Shown: positions 20,471 to 32,205, counted from the first letter of the stretch. The stretch: 64,000 bases of DNA from Diphasiastrum complanatum (GCA_029204225.1 CM055104.1:26821253-26885252), one strand, 5' to 3'. Notes: a model not told the origin generated them from the sequence alone. Made by a program: numbers and translations.

Positions 20471-23028
20471 ACTTCAGTCTCGCACGTCAATGAGCAAATT
20501 GTTTTGTGAAATTTGACCCAAAATATAAAGAAAAAACACAAAACAATTTTTTTTAATATGATTGAACATATAAGATAAAATCATGGGTCATCATGATAGT
20601 ATCTGATTTTTACAAAACTAATTTTTACAAATCTTATAGGACTTGAATTGTAGTAATTTTGAGGTTTTTATGATAAAAATCGGGTTAAAATGGTTTTTAA
20701 TTGGAAACATATTGTAAGAATTGTATTTACATTTCGGGCATCTGGCCTGCCCAATAATGGTTGAAGTAGGAATTTAAAATTATGTAATTATTTTCTTCAT
20801 TTGAATTTAGTACTCATGGAGACACTGTCAATGTACATATAAAAAATCTGTTAATAAAAGACTATAGTGCGTTTTGAATTCGCCGGCCGGCTAGGGGAAT
20901 CTTAGTCACGGGTCCCAACGGCAATGACAATATCAGTATCGACCAGTTTGAGTGGATACTCTATCCAATCCTTTTCAAGACACATGTACTTGCCCATCAA
21001 AGTTATAAACATATAAAAATATAGACAAACATCATAGGTACTCAAAAAATGTTAGAAGAGTACTAGCAGATGACAAAATAACTAGAAAAAGACTATTGGG
21101 ACCCAGTAATTTAAGAAGTTTCATATCATGTATTGTGTCATCTATTATGTGTTTTAAAGTGGCAATATCCACTTAAGCAACTTCACTTACAAAAAGGGCA
21201 CATGTGCCTAAGTTCTCTTGCCCCCGACATATATTCCTTATTGACTCTCAACATACTCACTTATTTTGCTTCCTAAATAATTTTATTAATTAGCATACAA
21301 TGTTTGTTTCGAAAAATTGCATATAAGCGATAATCATAACAATAAGATATGCATTTTGCCATATGTAAAGCTTTGTAAGACCATTCATGGTATTTATATT
21401 ATCATCATATCGATGAGTTGTAGTCCTTAGAGCATCATATGTATCAAGCAACACTAATCAAATCAATATTTTGTGCTGATTTCAATAAAAGTTGAAAAAT
21501 CATATATCTTCTATGACATAAATTCAATAATCACCTTAATTACAAAATTATAGTATACACAACTTATTTCCATGAGTATTCAAATTAAGTCCAACATCGA
21601 ACGCAAATCAAGTGATATGGGCATTCGAGCACATTTTAACCTCAATTCAATGGGCTAATATGTCTATGAGTCAAACAACAGTAACCAATGTAATGTCTTC
21701 TTAGTTAGCAAAGTAGAAAAAGGTAATATCTACATATTGCAATAAGTTAATACATCTCATATATTGTAACTTCTTGCCATATTTAAAAGGTGATTAGTAG
21801 GCCACAATATCTTCTAAGAGCATCATAAGTGTTTACAATGGGCAAGTCTCATCTCTTACCCGCTTTCGAAAATCTTTTTAGTTTTAACCATTATAAGTTT
21901 GCAGTTTACTCGAGATAGCAGTTTGAGTTTTTTTTAATTAAGGACTTCATACCATTGTTCCTTAACGCCCATGAGACATAAAGTAGAATAAAAAGTAATG
22001 TCAAATGAGCTCTAAGAGAAGGAAGTAGTTCATTCCAAAAACTGCAATAAATTTGCTCAAATGAAGTACATTAACTACTTGCATTATGCGTCATAATACT
22101 GTAAAACACATACACAAAGGTCATCATGCAGTTCTTTTTTATAACAAATTACAAATGAGAAGACAACCAGTAAGGACTAATTCAGAACCTTCTATCCAAA
22201 AATCTTCTATCACATAGCAAAAATAGTCTATTATAGACATCTGCAACTGAATATCAGTCATAGACAAAAAAAAGACTTTTGTCAAGGCAAACACAAATCA
22301 TTTTTTGACTTGCTATTTAGAAGTCGTCTACCACATAGCACATTTGGTCTTATTCAGAAATCTGTAGTTGAAAATCAATCTGAAAAGACCGACATAAAGT
22401 TTTTTTGCCTTGGCAAACATATGTCATATTTTAACTTTGAAATCACGTTACTCAAAAACATGACAACATGGTGCATGGCCTATAGAGTAACATATGTAAA
22501 TATCATCGGCATGGTCCATAAAAAAGAATACTACAATAAATTTACTCAAATGAATTACATTAACAACTTGCATTATGCATCATAATACTGGAAAACACAT
22601 AAACAAAGGTCATCCTGTAGTTTCTTTTTATAACAAATTACAAATGAGAAGACAACCAGTAAGGAGTAATTCAGAACCTTCTATCCAAAAATCTTCTATC
22701 ATATAGCAAACATAGTCTATTATAGATATCTGCAGCTAAATATCAATCATAGATAGAAAGAAAAGAAGAATATTAAAAAGGCTTCACAATAGCTATAGTA
22801 TGATCATTCTAAACTAAGGATCAGAGATATTATGAATAATTATAATTTCAGACAAGAATAACTTTGCACAAAGTCAAAATAACCAGTGGTTTATCAAGAA
22901 GACAAGATCACTGCAAATAGAGCTTCTACTCATACACATGGAATTTGAAGTAATTGCATGAAAGTAAGAAATTGAAATAACCTAACCGATAAACCAAATC
23001 ATAGAGAAGTAGTAGTGTTGGAGGTTTT
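20471..23028. other. AT-rich non-coding stretch
   Basis: About 2.5 kb with no convincing open frame or retroelement motif; open stretches stay under about 90 codons and are AT-rich. A local GC-rich island, GCCGGCCGG, sits at 20882. It contains the direct repeats listed separately (22037-22755). Low-copy intergenic DNA or a very old element are both possible. Confidence 0.5.
22037..22755 (+). repeat. two direct repeats of about 230 bp
   Basis: 22037-22264 and 22524-22755 align along their whole length (shared words include TTGCATTATGC, ACAAATGAGAAGACAACC, TCAGAACCTTCTATCC and AGTCTATTATAGA), offset about 488 bp. The stretch between them (about 22300-22430) is a more diverged relative of the repeat's second half (CTACCACATAGCA, AATCTGTAG). 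No coding potential. Confidence 0.85.
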
Positions 23029-23190
23029 CCAAAAATCTATTTCAAGGCGTAGAATATAGTGAATAACTCCTAAGTCTTGCATATTAAACTCAGTACCAAG
23101 TGCATGCTTAGTTTCTTCAACTAACTTCTCATTGTTTCCACAAAGAATGATATCTAAATAGATGAGAAGAATAACTACAAAGTTATATGG
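23029..23190 (-). pseudogene. copia reverse transcriptase fragment
   Basis: On the minus strand 54 codons without a stop give an RT palm piece: NFVVILLIYLDI (the YVDD block, here degraded to YLDI), the GNNEKLVEETK spacer, EFNMQDLG and YILRLEIDF (matching the copia F-M-x-DLG-x-xxxLGIEI signature). The catalytic Asp pair is reduced to one. It is isolated: no RT continues on either side. Confidence 0.8.
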
Positions 23191-23214
23191 ATCTCGAGTA
23201 TTGATCTCTTATGA

Positions 23215-23860
23215 AGGGTGGAACATCTTTTGGAAGATCTTCTTGTGTACATGGGGCTATGCAAGTGGATGGATGTTATCTTGCTGTAAAATCAAGTATT
23301 GGATCATGAAAACAAAGTTTGTTCAATGACTTTGATGCTCAATTTGAGGATCAAGAGGTTGATCTCAAAGCACTTCAACTAGTCAAAAGGGAAGGTAGCA
23401 ATTTGGAGCTAGTCAAGAGCATCAAAGGAGAGGTAACAGGCAAATATGTTATGGATCTATTTTTGCAGCATATTAAAGACTCAAGTAAGGTCAAAGGAGC
23501 AGCAAGGAAGTGTTGTTCAAGTTTACTTTACTTGTTCTATCTCATGTTTGAGCAATTTCATGTGGATGTGTGCAAATTGTCAAGATATGGTAAAACTAGC
23601 TACATTGGTGAGCATTGTTTTGATGTTGGATTTGTACTAGCATTCTTGGCTGGTTTTGCTGATGGAAATGAAGCTATTGGAGGCTCATTATGTCACTCAT
23701 TCATGGCCAATTCATCAAGGCTTGATGGCACCTTATGGCAAGATGGAGATGGAGGCTCATTCATGGAGTATCATGGTGGATACAAGGCAACAAAGGACAA
23801 AGGAGGAGGAGACATGCAAGCACAAGTTGATCACTCACATTTATTGTTTGTTTGATTCAG
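23215..23860 (+). pseudogene. unknown module, copy 3 (as in the 46.9-52.8 kb copia)
   Basis: Unrecognised coding-like sequence. From about 23319 it stays open for 178 codons: FNDFDAQFEDQEVDLK, LELVKSIKGEV, KDSSKVKGAARKCCSSLLYL, CKLSRYGKTSYI, VLAFLAGFADGNEA and LWQDGDGGSFMEY. The same blocks in the same order occur in the minus-strand copia at 47.6-49.2 kb, where the module is tandemly duplicated. The part before 23319 matches in a different frame. There is no known domain, signal peptide or transposon motif. A central hydrophobic segment (about 23510-23570) could be a membrane or buried helix. Its 3' end abuts the leader of ORF1. Confidence 0.6.
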
Positions 23861-24000
23861 AGTTGGAAGCATGGTGGCGCTATGAACTACAATCATTGTC
23901 ACCCAACACTCATTATTCTTAGTTTTCTATTGTTTCCTTCCACTTTCCATCGTTTTTCTACTTTTTTTGACTTTTTCAAACACTAATCATCATTGCTAAC
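23861..24000 (+). other. ORF1 leader with possible PBS
   Basis: Matches the sequence before ORF1 on the minus strand (45001-45110) from ACTACAATCATTGTCA onward. TGGTGGCGCTATGAAC at about 23875 begins with TGG and would pair with a tRNA ending AGCGCCACCA, so it may be a PBS. The corresponding minus-strand site is altered, so this is tentative. Confidence 0.4.
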
Positions 24001-26020
24001 ATGGCCTCCTCATCCTCTGAAGACTCTGGCGCCAAAAAGGTGATCCAGTGTGACATCCCCAAGGCCACACAGATTTGGCCTCTACCTCTGACACTTTGAT
24101 CCAACCATGGCTGCAGACAGCCCGGCCTCTTCTTGAAGTAATGGGTTTTTACTCGGCTCTCTTCCATTCTGAGATTAACATGGGCCTCGCCCTTCACGCT
24201 TACGCCACCTGGGACGAGGACAAGGCTTGTTTCTACTTCCTATACCAAGGTACCACGTACAAGGTCAGGATTAACGCCGACTCGATGATCACCATTGGCA
24301 TTATGTCCAGTGATCGTCAACCCATCTCCCATTGCCACGCCAAAGCTTTGATCAAACCATTCGTCACCCAAACCACACCAGAAATCCCCATCCAGATTAA
24401 CAATGGTTACCTGATAGAAGCTATCACAAAACCCGTCATCCAGACAACTGCGCATCTGTTGAATAACTTTTTGGTTATTTCAACATTTCGCAAGGGCAGA
24501 ATCCAGGCCACATTGCTGAGTCAGATAGTGAAATCCTTTCTGGAATTCCCTAACCCCTCCGTTGTGCCATATGATTGGCATAGCTTCCTTATTCGAGAAC
24601 TAACAAACTCCATCAAACCTAACAACCGTGAGCGAATCGCAGTAGGCCCCATGTTGTGTAACTTTGCCTACGCACTTCTCGAGGTAAAAGTGCGCGATTT
24701 CCAATGATCATCCCTTCTATCTACCCTTGTGCCACATACTAACCTTTAGGGTGCGGGAGCTTCAAACTGAAGCATCCCAGCGGCTTGCCCCCATCCAAAC
24801 ACAACTTACACTTTTGGAAGCAGAGAACATGCGCTTGGGAACGGAGGTTAAAGCCTTACAAGATGAGAAGCTCGTCTGGTTAGCTCAATCTGCACCGGAC
24901 ACAAGGCTGCTTTCCCAATCAGACATGAATCTTCTACGATGTTAGGTGCAGATTTATAGCCAAACCCTGAACAGCTACCAGGCTGAGTTCAATAAGTATC
25001 GGACAAGCACAACGCAAGAGCTCACCCAGGCCAAGCAAGCCCTCAAGGCATGCCAGAAATACATGGAAACAAAGGCCCAGCCCTCCTCCGTGGTCATTCC
25101 ATCGCCACCTAATTTTGATGCTGCACAGGCTAGTACCAGCCAAGACCAGAACTAGCAGGCAGCAGGGGGATTTCAACCAGATCAAGGGTTCGAAGGCCAG
25201 GACCAAGGGTCGATAGATGCGGCCACTGAGACGCACGACCAGAGCCAAGGCGCAACCACCAACCAGGGCCCAGCAATATCATCTAGAGGGTCACGATATC
25301 TGCAAGCCGAGCCTTCCGAAGACCGAAATCTGTGGAGGAGAACATCAATGAATTTTTATCCAAATATCCCTATGAGTAATCAAGAGACAGTTGGCAGTTA
25401 TCATTCTCAGCTCAAACCATCAAGGGAAAAGAACTGCAAGCCTTACCCGCCCTCCAACCACAACCGGAGTGGCGACAACAATTATTTGAGAGAGACCTTG
25501 CGGCCATTAGGGCTTACGTGACGAGTCCACAACAGTTACGGGTGAACGCGCATTTCCTGCCATGTCCAAGAAGATCCAAATGGGCGGAATGCGGCACTCC
25601 TTTGGACCAGATCACACTCAACAATTTCAATTGGCCAATCATCAAATCCGGATATGGGTGGACAACGGATGTAGATGCCAGAAGGGCTCTCTCCGCATTT
25701 GCCAGCCACTACATCAATTGCTCCGATCCCATAGTCCGTGAGGTAGCCACTTACGTCCGTGACTTGGAATATTTAATGGGCATTGAAACAAAATGGGATG
25801 ATTTCCTTCCCTCCATATTCTTTGATCCAGATAAGGTGCTTGCTTCCGACAAAGTCGAAGACTTGCTGCTAGTCGCTCGCATATATTACCGAGCTGCATT
25901 CCTTGGTGATCTCTGGACGAAACGATTCCAAGCATGGGTGGATCAGGAATGGTTGACAAGAGTTTACAAGTCCTTCCACACGCCAAGGGACTCGAAGAAA
26001 CTGGACCGTCTCAACTTCAT
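24001..26020 (+). pseudogene. 'ORF1', large unknown protein of a gypsy-associated element (copy 1)
   Basis: I do not recognise this protein. The start is ATG 24001 (MASSSSEDSGAKKVIQ), the same start as in the minus-strand copy. A one-base loss near 24090 shifts the frame; it then reads from 24075 to 24707 as an alpha/beta-looking N-terminal domain (WLQTARPLLEVMGFYSALF, NSIKPNNRERIAVGP). A deletion of about 1 kb relative to copy 2 removes a Ser/Thr/Pro-rich segment; its ends are not GT/AG, so it is not a spliced intron. A coiled coil follows (24750-25100; VRELQTEASQRL, LEAENMRLGTEVKAL), then a Gln-rich linker, and a C-terminal domain at 25518-26020 (NNFNWPIIKSGYGW, RDLEYLMGIETKWDDF, QAWVDQEWLTRVYKSF). 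It ends by fusion to copia RT. Confidence 0.65.
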
Positions 26021-26853
26021 GGCATTACATCCTAGGCCTAGAAATTGATTTTTATGAAAATCATGTCTTTATATGCCAATCTAGATATGCTCACTCTATG
26101 TTGGAAAAATTCCATATGGAAAATTCTAAGAGCATAGATACTCCAATGGAGCAAATTGTAAAAGATCCTAACAAAGGTGATGAAAGATCCTTTGAGGACA
26201 TCACACTTTTTAGGAGTCTTGTAGGCTCCTTGATTTGGCTTACCTAAGATCCTTGATTTATGCAAGAACCTAAGATCCATCATTGGAAGATGGCCAAGAG
26301 GATTCTAAGATATGTATCTTCATCTTGTGATTATGGTCTACTCTATAAAAGTGAAGATCTATCCATTATTGGCTACTCGGATTCGTACTTTGCAAGTGAC
26401 AAGATGGATCGAAAGTCTATTAGTGCATACACTATCTTTCTTGGAGGCAATCTAATATCTTGGCTTTCCAAAAAGAAAGATACTATATCTCTCTCTTCAT
26501 GTGAGGCCGAGTACAAAGCACTCACTACAACTACCAAAGAAGTGCTTTGGATCAAGAGGTTATTAATGGAACTAAAGTGCATCAAGGAGGATGATCTACC
26601 AATGATCAAGTGTGATAACATCTCGGCCCAAGCTCTTGCCAATAATCCCATATTTCATGCAAGAAGAAAGCACATAGAAGTGGCACACCATTTTGTGAGA
26701 GAAAAGCTTATTGGAGGAGAAATCTATTTGGAGCATGTCAACTCGTCCTCTTGTATAGCCGATCTACTCACCAAGCCTTTGAGCAAAAGTGCTTTCATCA
26801 AGCATAGATCTAATCTTGGAGTTATATCAAGATCAATGCTCAAATCTTCATAG
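26021..26853 (+). pseudogene. copia family A RT C-terminus and RNase H
   Basis: Starts inside RT at YILGLEIDF, right after ORF1 breaks off, so the join is within coding sequence of both. RT thumb: CQSRYAHSMLEKF, TPMEQIVKDP, LVGSLIWLT with two stops near 26247 and 26255. RNase H: GYSDSYFASDKMDRKS (SDADWA block, with Ala-Asp altered), ISWLSKKKDTISLSSCEAEY, CDNISAQALANNP, HIEVAHHFVREK and LADLLTKPL (here IADLLTKPL), ending at TAG 26851. The last 195 codons are open. Confidence 0.92.
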
Positions 26854-26863
26854 ATAATTTTTT

Positions 26864-26871
26864 AGGAGGAG
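26864..26871 (+). other. polypurine tract
   Basis: AGGAGGAG, preceded by a T-run, directly before TGTGAAGAA. The same GAGGAGGAG-TGT arrangement is used by the family A copy at 40938-40948. Confidence 0.88.
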
Positions 26872-27603
26872 TGTGAAGAATTGAAAAATATTATCTATGT
26901 TAGATATAGGGGTCTTATGTTTTTTACATCAAGCATCTAGGTGTAGGATGTTGATAGGAATAAATTTGGCATAGATGGCAAATTATGCATTTTCACTTGT
27001 AATGCCACTATTGAGCCAAAATAGAGTAAGAGGCTAAACACTTGCTAATTAGAGTGTAGACAAGTGTAAAGTTTTTGTTTGATTAATTCCAAGAGGTCCA
27101 ATAGGATATAGAGGTGGAACCTTGTGAGGTCCAATAGGAAATTGAGGTGTGCTTGAATATAGTCCAATAGAATTAAGAGGTGCATGGATCAATGGTCCAA
27201 TAGGATCAAGAGGTGACAAAGTATGGTCCAATCATAGTTAAGCATAGTGGTAGCTCATGGATCTACTAGTATCATTATACTCCTTATTTTGAAGTCAATT
27301 GATTTGGTGATTTCATGGATTTTGTGAGTTACTAGATTTCTAGCTTTCTCTCTCTACCCGAGGGCTCTTGATGTATTTTCTCTCTCTACCCGAGGAGAGC
27401 AGCTTGTTTTTACTTAGATTATTTTTTGAATACATCCCACACGTGTGAGTGAGAGTTGGAAGTGATTGAATGCATGTAGTAGTGTGTTTTTGCCATAGGA
27501 TTCAAGATTGATCTTGAATCTCAATCTAGTCTTGATCTTGGTGCCACACCTTAGGAGATCACAAGTACATGTAGTGGACAGTCCACACGTGTGAAATTCA
27601 ACA
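26872..27603 (+). repeat. 3' LTR, copia family A-like
   Basis: Starts TGTGAAGAATTG at the PPT and ends near GAAATTCAACA, where family B protease coding begins without a gap. Contains CACACGTGTG twice (about 27430 and 27586) and the CCCGAGG repeat TCTCTCTCTACCCGAGG (about 27346 and 27379). A minisatellite occupies its U3. Confidence 0.85.
27088..27235 (+). repeat. minisatellite GGTCCAATAGGA in LTR U3
   Basis: Units of about 36-40 bp built on GTCCAATAGRA-AGAGGTG at about 27093, 27129, 27160, 27194 and 27227; four are well preserved. It lies upstream of the presumed promoter. Confidence 0.8.
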
Positions 27604-28314
27604 CGATGAAGTTTCAACAAGCTACTTTGAACACGACTACGATGTAGTAATTGATTCAGGAGCAACATCACACGTAACCTACAATAAGAAGGTCTTGATC
27701 GACTTTCGAAAACTCGAAAACAACAGAGCAGTGATTCTAGGTAATGGGAGCAGACACGATGTCAAAGGCATCGGCACCCTACAGCTGCGAACACTATCAG
27801 GCCAAGCAGAGCTACTAGGAGCACTTTATGTGGCCTCACTTAGAAAAGATTTGCTATTTGTCTCCAAGATGACAGATCTAGGCATTTGAGTTTTGTTCCA
27901 CGGCAACACTTGTCGTATGATTGAGAAGACGACAAACAAGTTGCTGACGGTCGGATGCAGAGAAGGAAATCTCTACCAGGCAACAATAGTCAGCAAATCT
28001 GATCGCATGTTGAATGCATCAGAAAATGAAGATCAACGCTGGCATAGGAGAATGAATCATCTGAACATGGGGAGCCCGTACGACATGAGCAAAAAAGACA
28101 TTGTCACTGGTCTCAAGATTTCAAAGCCCAAAATTGAGTTTTGCGAAGCTTGTCAGAAAGGCAAGAAACATCGAAATCCATTCACGCATGAGGGAAGAAG
28201 AGCCAAGGAAGCTCTTGAGCTCGTCCACTCTGATGTCTATGGACTGATGAAGATGGATTCACTCTCAGGTTCGAGATACTTTCTAACGTTCATAGATGAT
28301 TACAGCCGATGACC
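27604..28314 (+). pseudogene. family B protease, pre-integrase, integrase start
   Basis: Protease active site IDSGATSHV at about 27655, followed by IGTLQLRTLSGQAEL and LLFVSKMTDLGI, closed by one TGA at 27887. After it comes pre-integrase WHRRMNHLN (the usual LGH reads MNH) and CEACQKGKKHRNP, with the CxxC pair intact. First integrase Asp in LVHSDVYG at about 28231, then FLTFIDDYSR and a TGA at 28310. The closest homologue in this window is the minus-strand copy (36582-37088). Confidence 0.92.
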
Positions 28315-29060
28315 ACGATCTACTACTTGAAGAAGAAATCCGAAGTGTTTGATTACTTCAAGAAGTTCGTGGCATTCGCAAAGCGACACACCATGAAAAA
28401 GATACAGATCCTTAGATCTGACAACCGAGGTGAATACAAAAGCACTGAATTCTCAAGATTCTACGAAGAACAGGGGATAGAACACCAGTTCAATCCTGCA
28501 TACACACCAGAATACAACGGTGTGGCAGAAAGAAGAAACAGAATGCTAATCAAAGGAGCCAGATGCATGATGACATAGACTCAACTGCCAGGTCAATTTT
28601 GGACTGAGGCAATAGCTGCAGCTGTACACCTGCAAAACAGATCAACAATGACAACGTTGGATAACAGAACACCATATGAAATGTGGGCAAGTAGAAAGCT
28701 TGATCTCTCATATGTACGAGTGTTCGAATGTGCAACATATAAGCACATTCCAAAATAAAAATGAATCAAGCTCGATGACAAATCTTAACAAACAATCATG
28801 ATCAACTACTCAAACAGAACACATGTGTACAGGCTCTACAACCCAACCACAAAGAAGGTTGTTTTGAACAGAGATGTGAAGTTCAATGAGTCCACATTCC
28901 TTGAACTGAAAGACGAAACAGGACATGAGATCTTCACACTACTGCCCACTCAAGAGGGAGATCGAGGACAGACATCAAATCAGAATGTAGAGTCGCAGAC
29001 TCCAGAGCAACAGAAAGCAGGGGATCAATCCCACGAATACAAAATGTTCGAACAATGACG
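28309..29060 (+). pseudogene. family B integrase core and C-terminus
   Basis: Second Asp in RSDNRGEYKS (about 28412; GG has become RG), Glu in YNGVAERRNR (about 28515). A CAG-to-TAG stop at 28576 (MMT-stop-TQLPGQFW). Then TPYEMWASRKLD, VRVFECATYKHIP, a TAA near 28756, and the NRTHVYRLYNPTTKKVV block. The acidic linker to RT (TLLPTQEGDRGQ) ends at the TGA near 29056. Confidence 0.9.
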
Positions 29061-30711
29061 AAACAAACCTCAAAGGTCAACGAGACAAAGATGACCTCCA
29101 GACCGCTACTCTGACAATCTTCAATAGAGCAAAACCACGCAGTTTGAGTACTACAGTTTCATAGAAGAGCCAGCAACATACCAAGAAGCTATTTAGAGTC
29201 CAAAGAGAGAATTTTGGAAGCAGACAATGTTGATGAGACAAAACGAGGCATGGACATTAGAGCCACTGCTAGAAAACAGAAAAATAGTCAACTGCAAGTG
29301 GGTGTTGGCCGTTAAAAAGCAAGGCTTGTCACGAAGGGCTACATGCAGAGATATGGTGTTGACTATTGCGTCAATATTTGCCCATGGTGAAGATGACAAG
29401 CATAAGGCTACTCCTTGTGTACGCCACACAGTACAATATGGAAATTCACCAGATTGACGTGAAAACAGCCTTTCTCCACGAAGATCTAGAGGAGGAAATC
29501 TTCATGAAGCAACTTGAAGGCTTTAAAGACCCCAACAACAGACAATATGTCTGTCAATTGCAGAGATGCATCTACGGTCTAAAATAGGCATTACAAGCCT
29601 GCTATAAAAAGCTTGATGGTCTTCTAAAGCCTCTAGACTTCAATCCTACTCAACCAAACTGCAATGTCTACATTAAAAGAGTAGGAAAGGATTTTGTGAT
29701 ACTGACCATTTTCATGGATGATTCGTTGATGATAGGAAATTTCTTGATGCTGATCAAATACACAAAAAGTCAGATTTCTGAGAGCGCACGAAATCACAGA
29801 TCTCAGAGAAGCAACAAAATGTCTAGGGCTGGAGATCAGAAGAGATCGAACAAATGGCGAAATGCACTTGAGTCAGTCATAATATGCCGAAAAGGTGCTA
29901 AGGCAGTACCACATGATGGACTGCAAAGAAAAGACCACACCAATGATAGCTGGAGCCAAGCTCACGAAGCAGGATTGCCCAAAAACAGAAGAAGAAGAAC
30001 AGAGGATGGCAGATTTACCCTGTCAAAACTTAATCGGTAGTCTGATGTACTTGATAATTTGTACCAGACCCGATCTGGCTTTCTCTGTTTATGCCTTGAG
30101 CCAATTCTCTTCCAATCCTAGCATGGCACATTGGCAATGGCAAAACAAATCTTACAGTATCTGAAAGGTACCCAGAATGTGGGATTAACCTACAGAGCTA
30201 AAAACAAAGAAAAAGGATTTGAGCTGCATCACTACAGTGATGCAAGCTGGGCGAGCTGCAAAGATGATATCAAGTCCATTATTGGAGGATGTACAATAGC
30301 GTGTGGAGCTGCAATCAGCTGGATATGCAGAAGACAAACCTTGGTGGCTCAATCCTCTTGCGAAGCTGAATATGTCATAGCTTCAAAGGTCACGAATAAG
30401 GTAGTGTGGCTATCGATGATGTTGGAGGCAATCAAGATACCACAAGGAGGGCCAAGCATGATGATGATGGACTCTCAGAGTGCCATCTATCTATCCCAGG
30501 ATCCTATCTTCCATTCCAAGACAAAGCACATACCTTTGAAGTACTATCACATTCGAGACTTGATCTCGAAAGGAGAGCTCCAGGTCTAAAAATATAAAAT
30601 CAGAAAATATAATTGCAGATCTGCTCACGAAACCGCTCGACAAGCCACTCTTTGCCAAGCAAAGAAGGGCAATTGGATTAAACGTACAAAGCTGCAAGGC
30701 TCAAGAGGGAG
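29061..30711 (+). pseudogene. family B reverse transcriptase and RNase H
   Basis: RT is badly frameshifted but readable: TLEPLLENRKIVNCKWV (29258), QIDVKTAFLHEDLEEEIFM (about 29450), CIYGLK-stop-ALQA where CAG has become TAG (29585), the catalytic motif as FMDD at 29711-29722, and GSLMYLIICTRPDLAFSV (30035). RNase H: YSDASWASCKDDIKS, AISWICRRQTLVAQSSCEAEY, MDSQSAIYLSQDP and HIPLKYYHIRDLI to the PPT. There are more than six lesions. Confidence 0.9.
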
Positions 30712-31259
30712 TGTCAAAAATGGTGAACTCCTGCAACTTTGTCGTAGCACGAACAAGAAACAAAGGTCAAATGAGAATGATTCGCGATAGTCAACGTGTC
30801 TTTGACTCAAAGCACAAACGATTTGCGAATCATTCATGAATCATAAACACACCTCCAGGACCAAAAACTGCAAAGGGATGCAAAACAAGAAGCTATGGAA
30901 GAAACAAAAAGAACGAAAGTGAATGGGAGATTACGAAAAAAATGAAGAAAAATCTTTCATGCTGCCAGCTGACAGCTCAACGAGCTTCACGCCCAGCTGA
31001 AATGAATGGCAACGACAGAGACTAACTAACTAGTTGATTAGCGTTAACTAGTCTTGTGATTCTACGTTTTAGCTATCTTGTAAACTCCACACAATGGAGG
31101 TATAAACGATCCTCTCTTGATCATAACTAAGATTCTGAATACAGAGATCTGTAAGAAACAGAGAGAGAGAGAGATGTAGCGAGTAGAGCAGAAAATTACT
31201 AGAAACCATAGTTGTGCATGAAAGTCTGCCAACCAGCAGAACACAACAATAGCATGCTG
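30712..31259 (+). repeat. family B LTR, copy 1 of the array (3' truncated)
   Basis: Starts TGTCAAAAATGG right after PPT CAAGAGGGAG. Matches the first 540 bp of the complete LTR at 60962-61737, then breaks at AGAACACAACAATAGCATGC where the second RNase H tail begins. Contains the AGAGAGAGAG run near 31160. Confidence 0.88.
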
Positions 31260-31663
31260 AACTACAATCAGTTGGATATGCCAAAAGCAAACCTTGGTAG
31301 CTCAATCCTCTTGCGAAGCTGAGTATGTCGCAGCCTCGAAAGTGGTGAATGAGGTAGTGTGGCTGCAAATGATGTTGGAAGCAATCGAGATACCACAAGA
31401 GGGGCCAAGCACAATGATGATGGACTCTCAGAGTGCCATCTATTTGTCCCAGGATCTTGTCTTCCATTCAAAGACAAAGCACATTCCTATGAAGTACCAT
31501 CATATTCGAGATTTGATCTTGAAAGGAGAGCTCCAGGTCCAGTTCATAAAGTCAAAAAATATGATTGCAGATCTGCTCACGAAACCGCTCGACAAGCCAC
31601 TCTTTGCCAAGCAAAGAAGGGCAATTGGATTAAACATACAAAGCTGCAAGGTTCAAGAGGGAG
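31260..31663 (+). repeat. second copy of RNase H tail (AISWIC to PPT)
   Basis: Repeats 30306-30711 with about 90% identity by eye: TISWICQKQTLVAQSSCEAEY, MDSQSAIYLSQDL, HIPMKYHHIRDLI, and in addition the LLTKPLDKPLFAKQRRAIG end that is frame-broken in copy 1. It ends in its own PPT, CAAGAGGGAG (31654-31663). It is open for 126 codons from 31294, better preserved than copy 1. Confidence 0.9.
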
Positions 31664-32205
31664 TGTCAGAAATGGTGAACTCCTGCAACTTTGTCGTAAC
31701 ACAAACAAGAAACGAAGGTCGAACGAGAATGATTCGTGACAGTCAATGTGTCTTTGACTCGAAGCACAAACGATTTGCGAATCATTTGTGAATCGTAAAT
31801 ACACCTCTAGGACCGCAAACCACAAAGGGATGCAAAACGAAAAGCTACGGAAGAAACGAAAAGAACGAAAGCGAACGAGAGATTATGAAAAAAATGAAGA
31901 AGAATCTTTCATGCTGCCAGCTGGCAGCTCAACGGGCTTCACGCCCAGCTGAAATGAATGGCAACGACAGAGACTATATAACTAGTTGATTAGCGTTAAC
32001 TAGTCTTGTGATTCTACGTTTAGCTATCTTGTAAACTCCACACAATGGAGGTATAAACGATCCTCTCTTGATCATAACTAAGATTATGAATACAGAGATC
32101 TGTAAGAAATAGAGAGAGAGATGTAGCAAGTAGAGTAGAAAAATACTAGAAACTATAGTTGTGCATGAAAGTCTACCAACCAGCAGAACACAATAATAGC
32201 ATATG
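31664..32205 (+). repeat. family B LTR, copy 2 of the array (3' truncated)
   Basis: TGTCAGAAATGG start after a PPT. It breaks at AGCATATGATGG at almost the same internal LTR position as copy 1 (near AGAACACAA-AATAGCAT), which suggests copies 1 and 2 arose by duplication of a unit with this breakpoint. Confidence 0.88.

Noticed and set aside
20471-23028. Organelle DNA insertion as an explanation for the AT-rich stretch
   Set aside because: No plastid or mitochondrial gene, tRNA or rRNA motif could be recognised.
24707-24760. Spliced intron as explanation of the missing segment in ORF1 copy 1
   Set aside because: The segment absent from copy 1 but present in copy 2 does not start with GT or end with AG at the breakpoints, so a deletion is more likely than retro-insertion of a spliced RNA.
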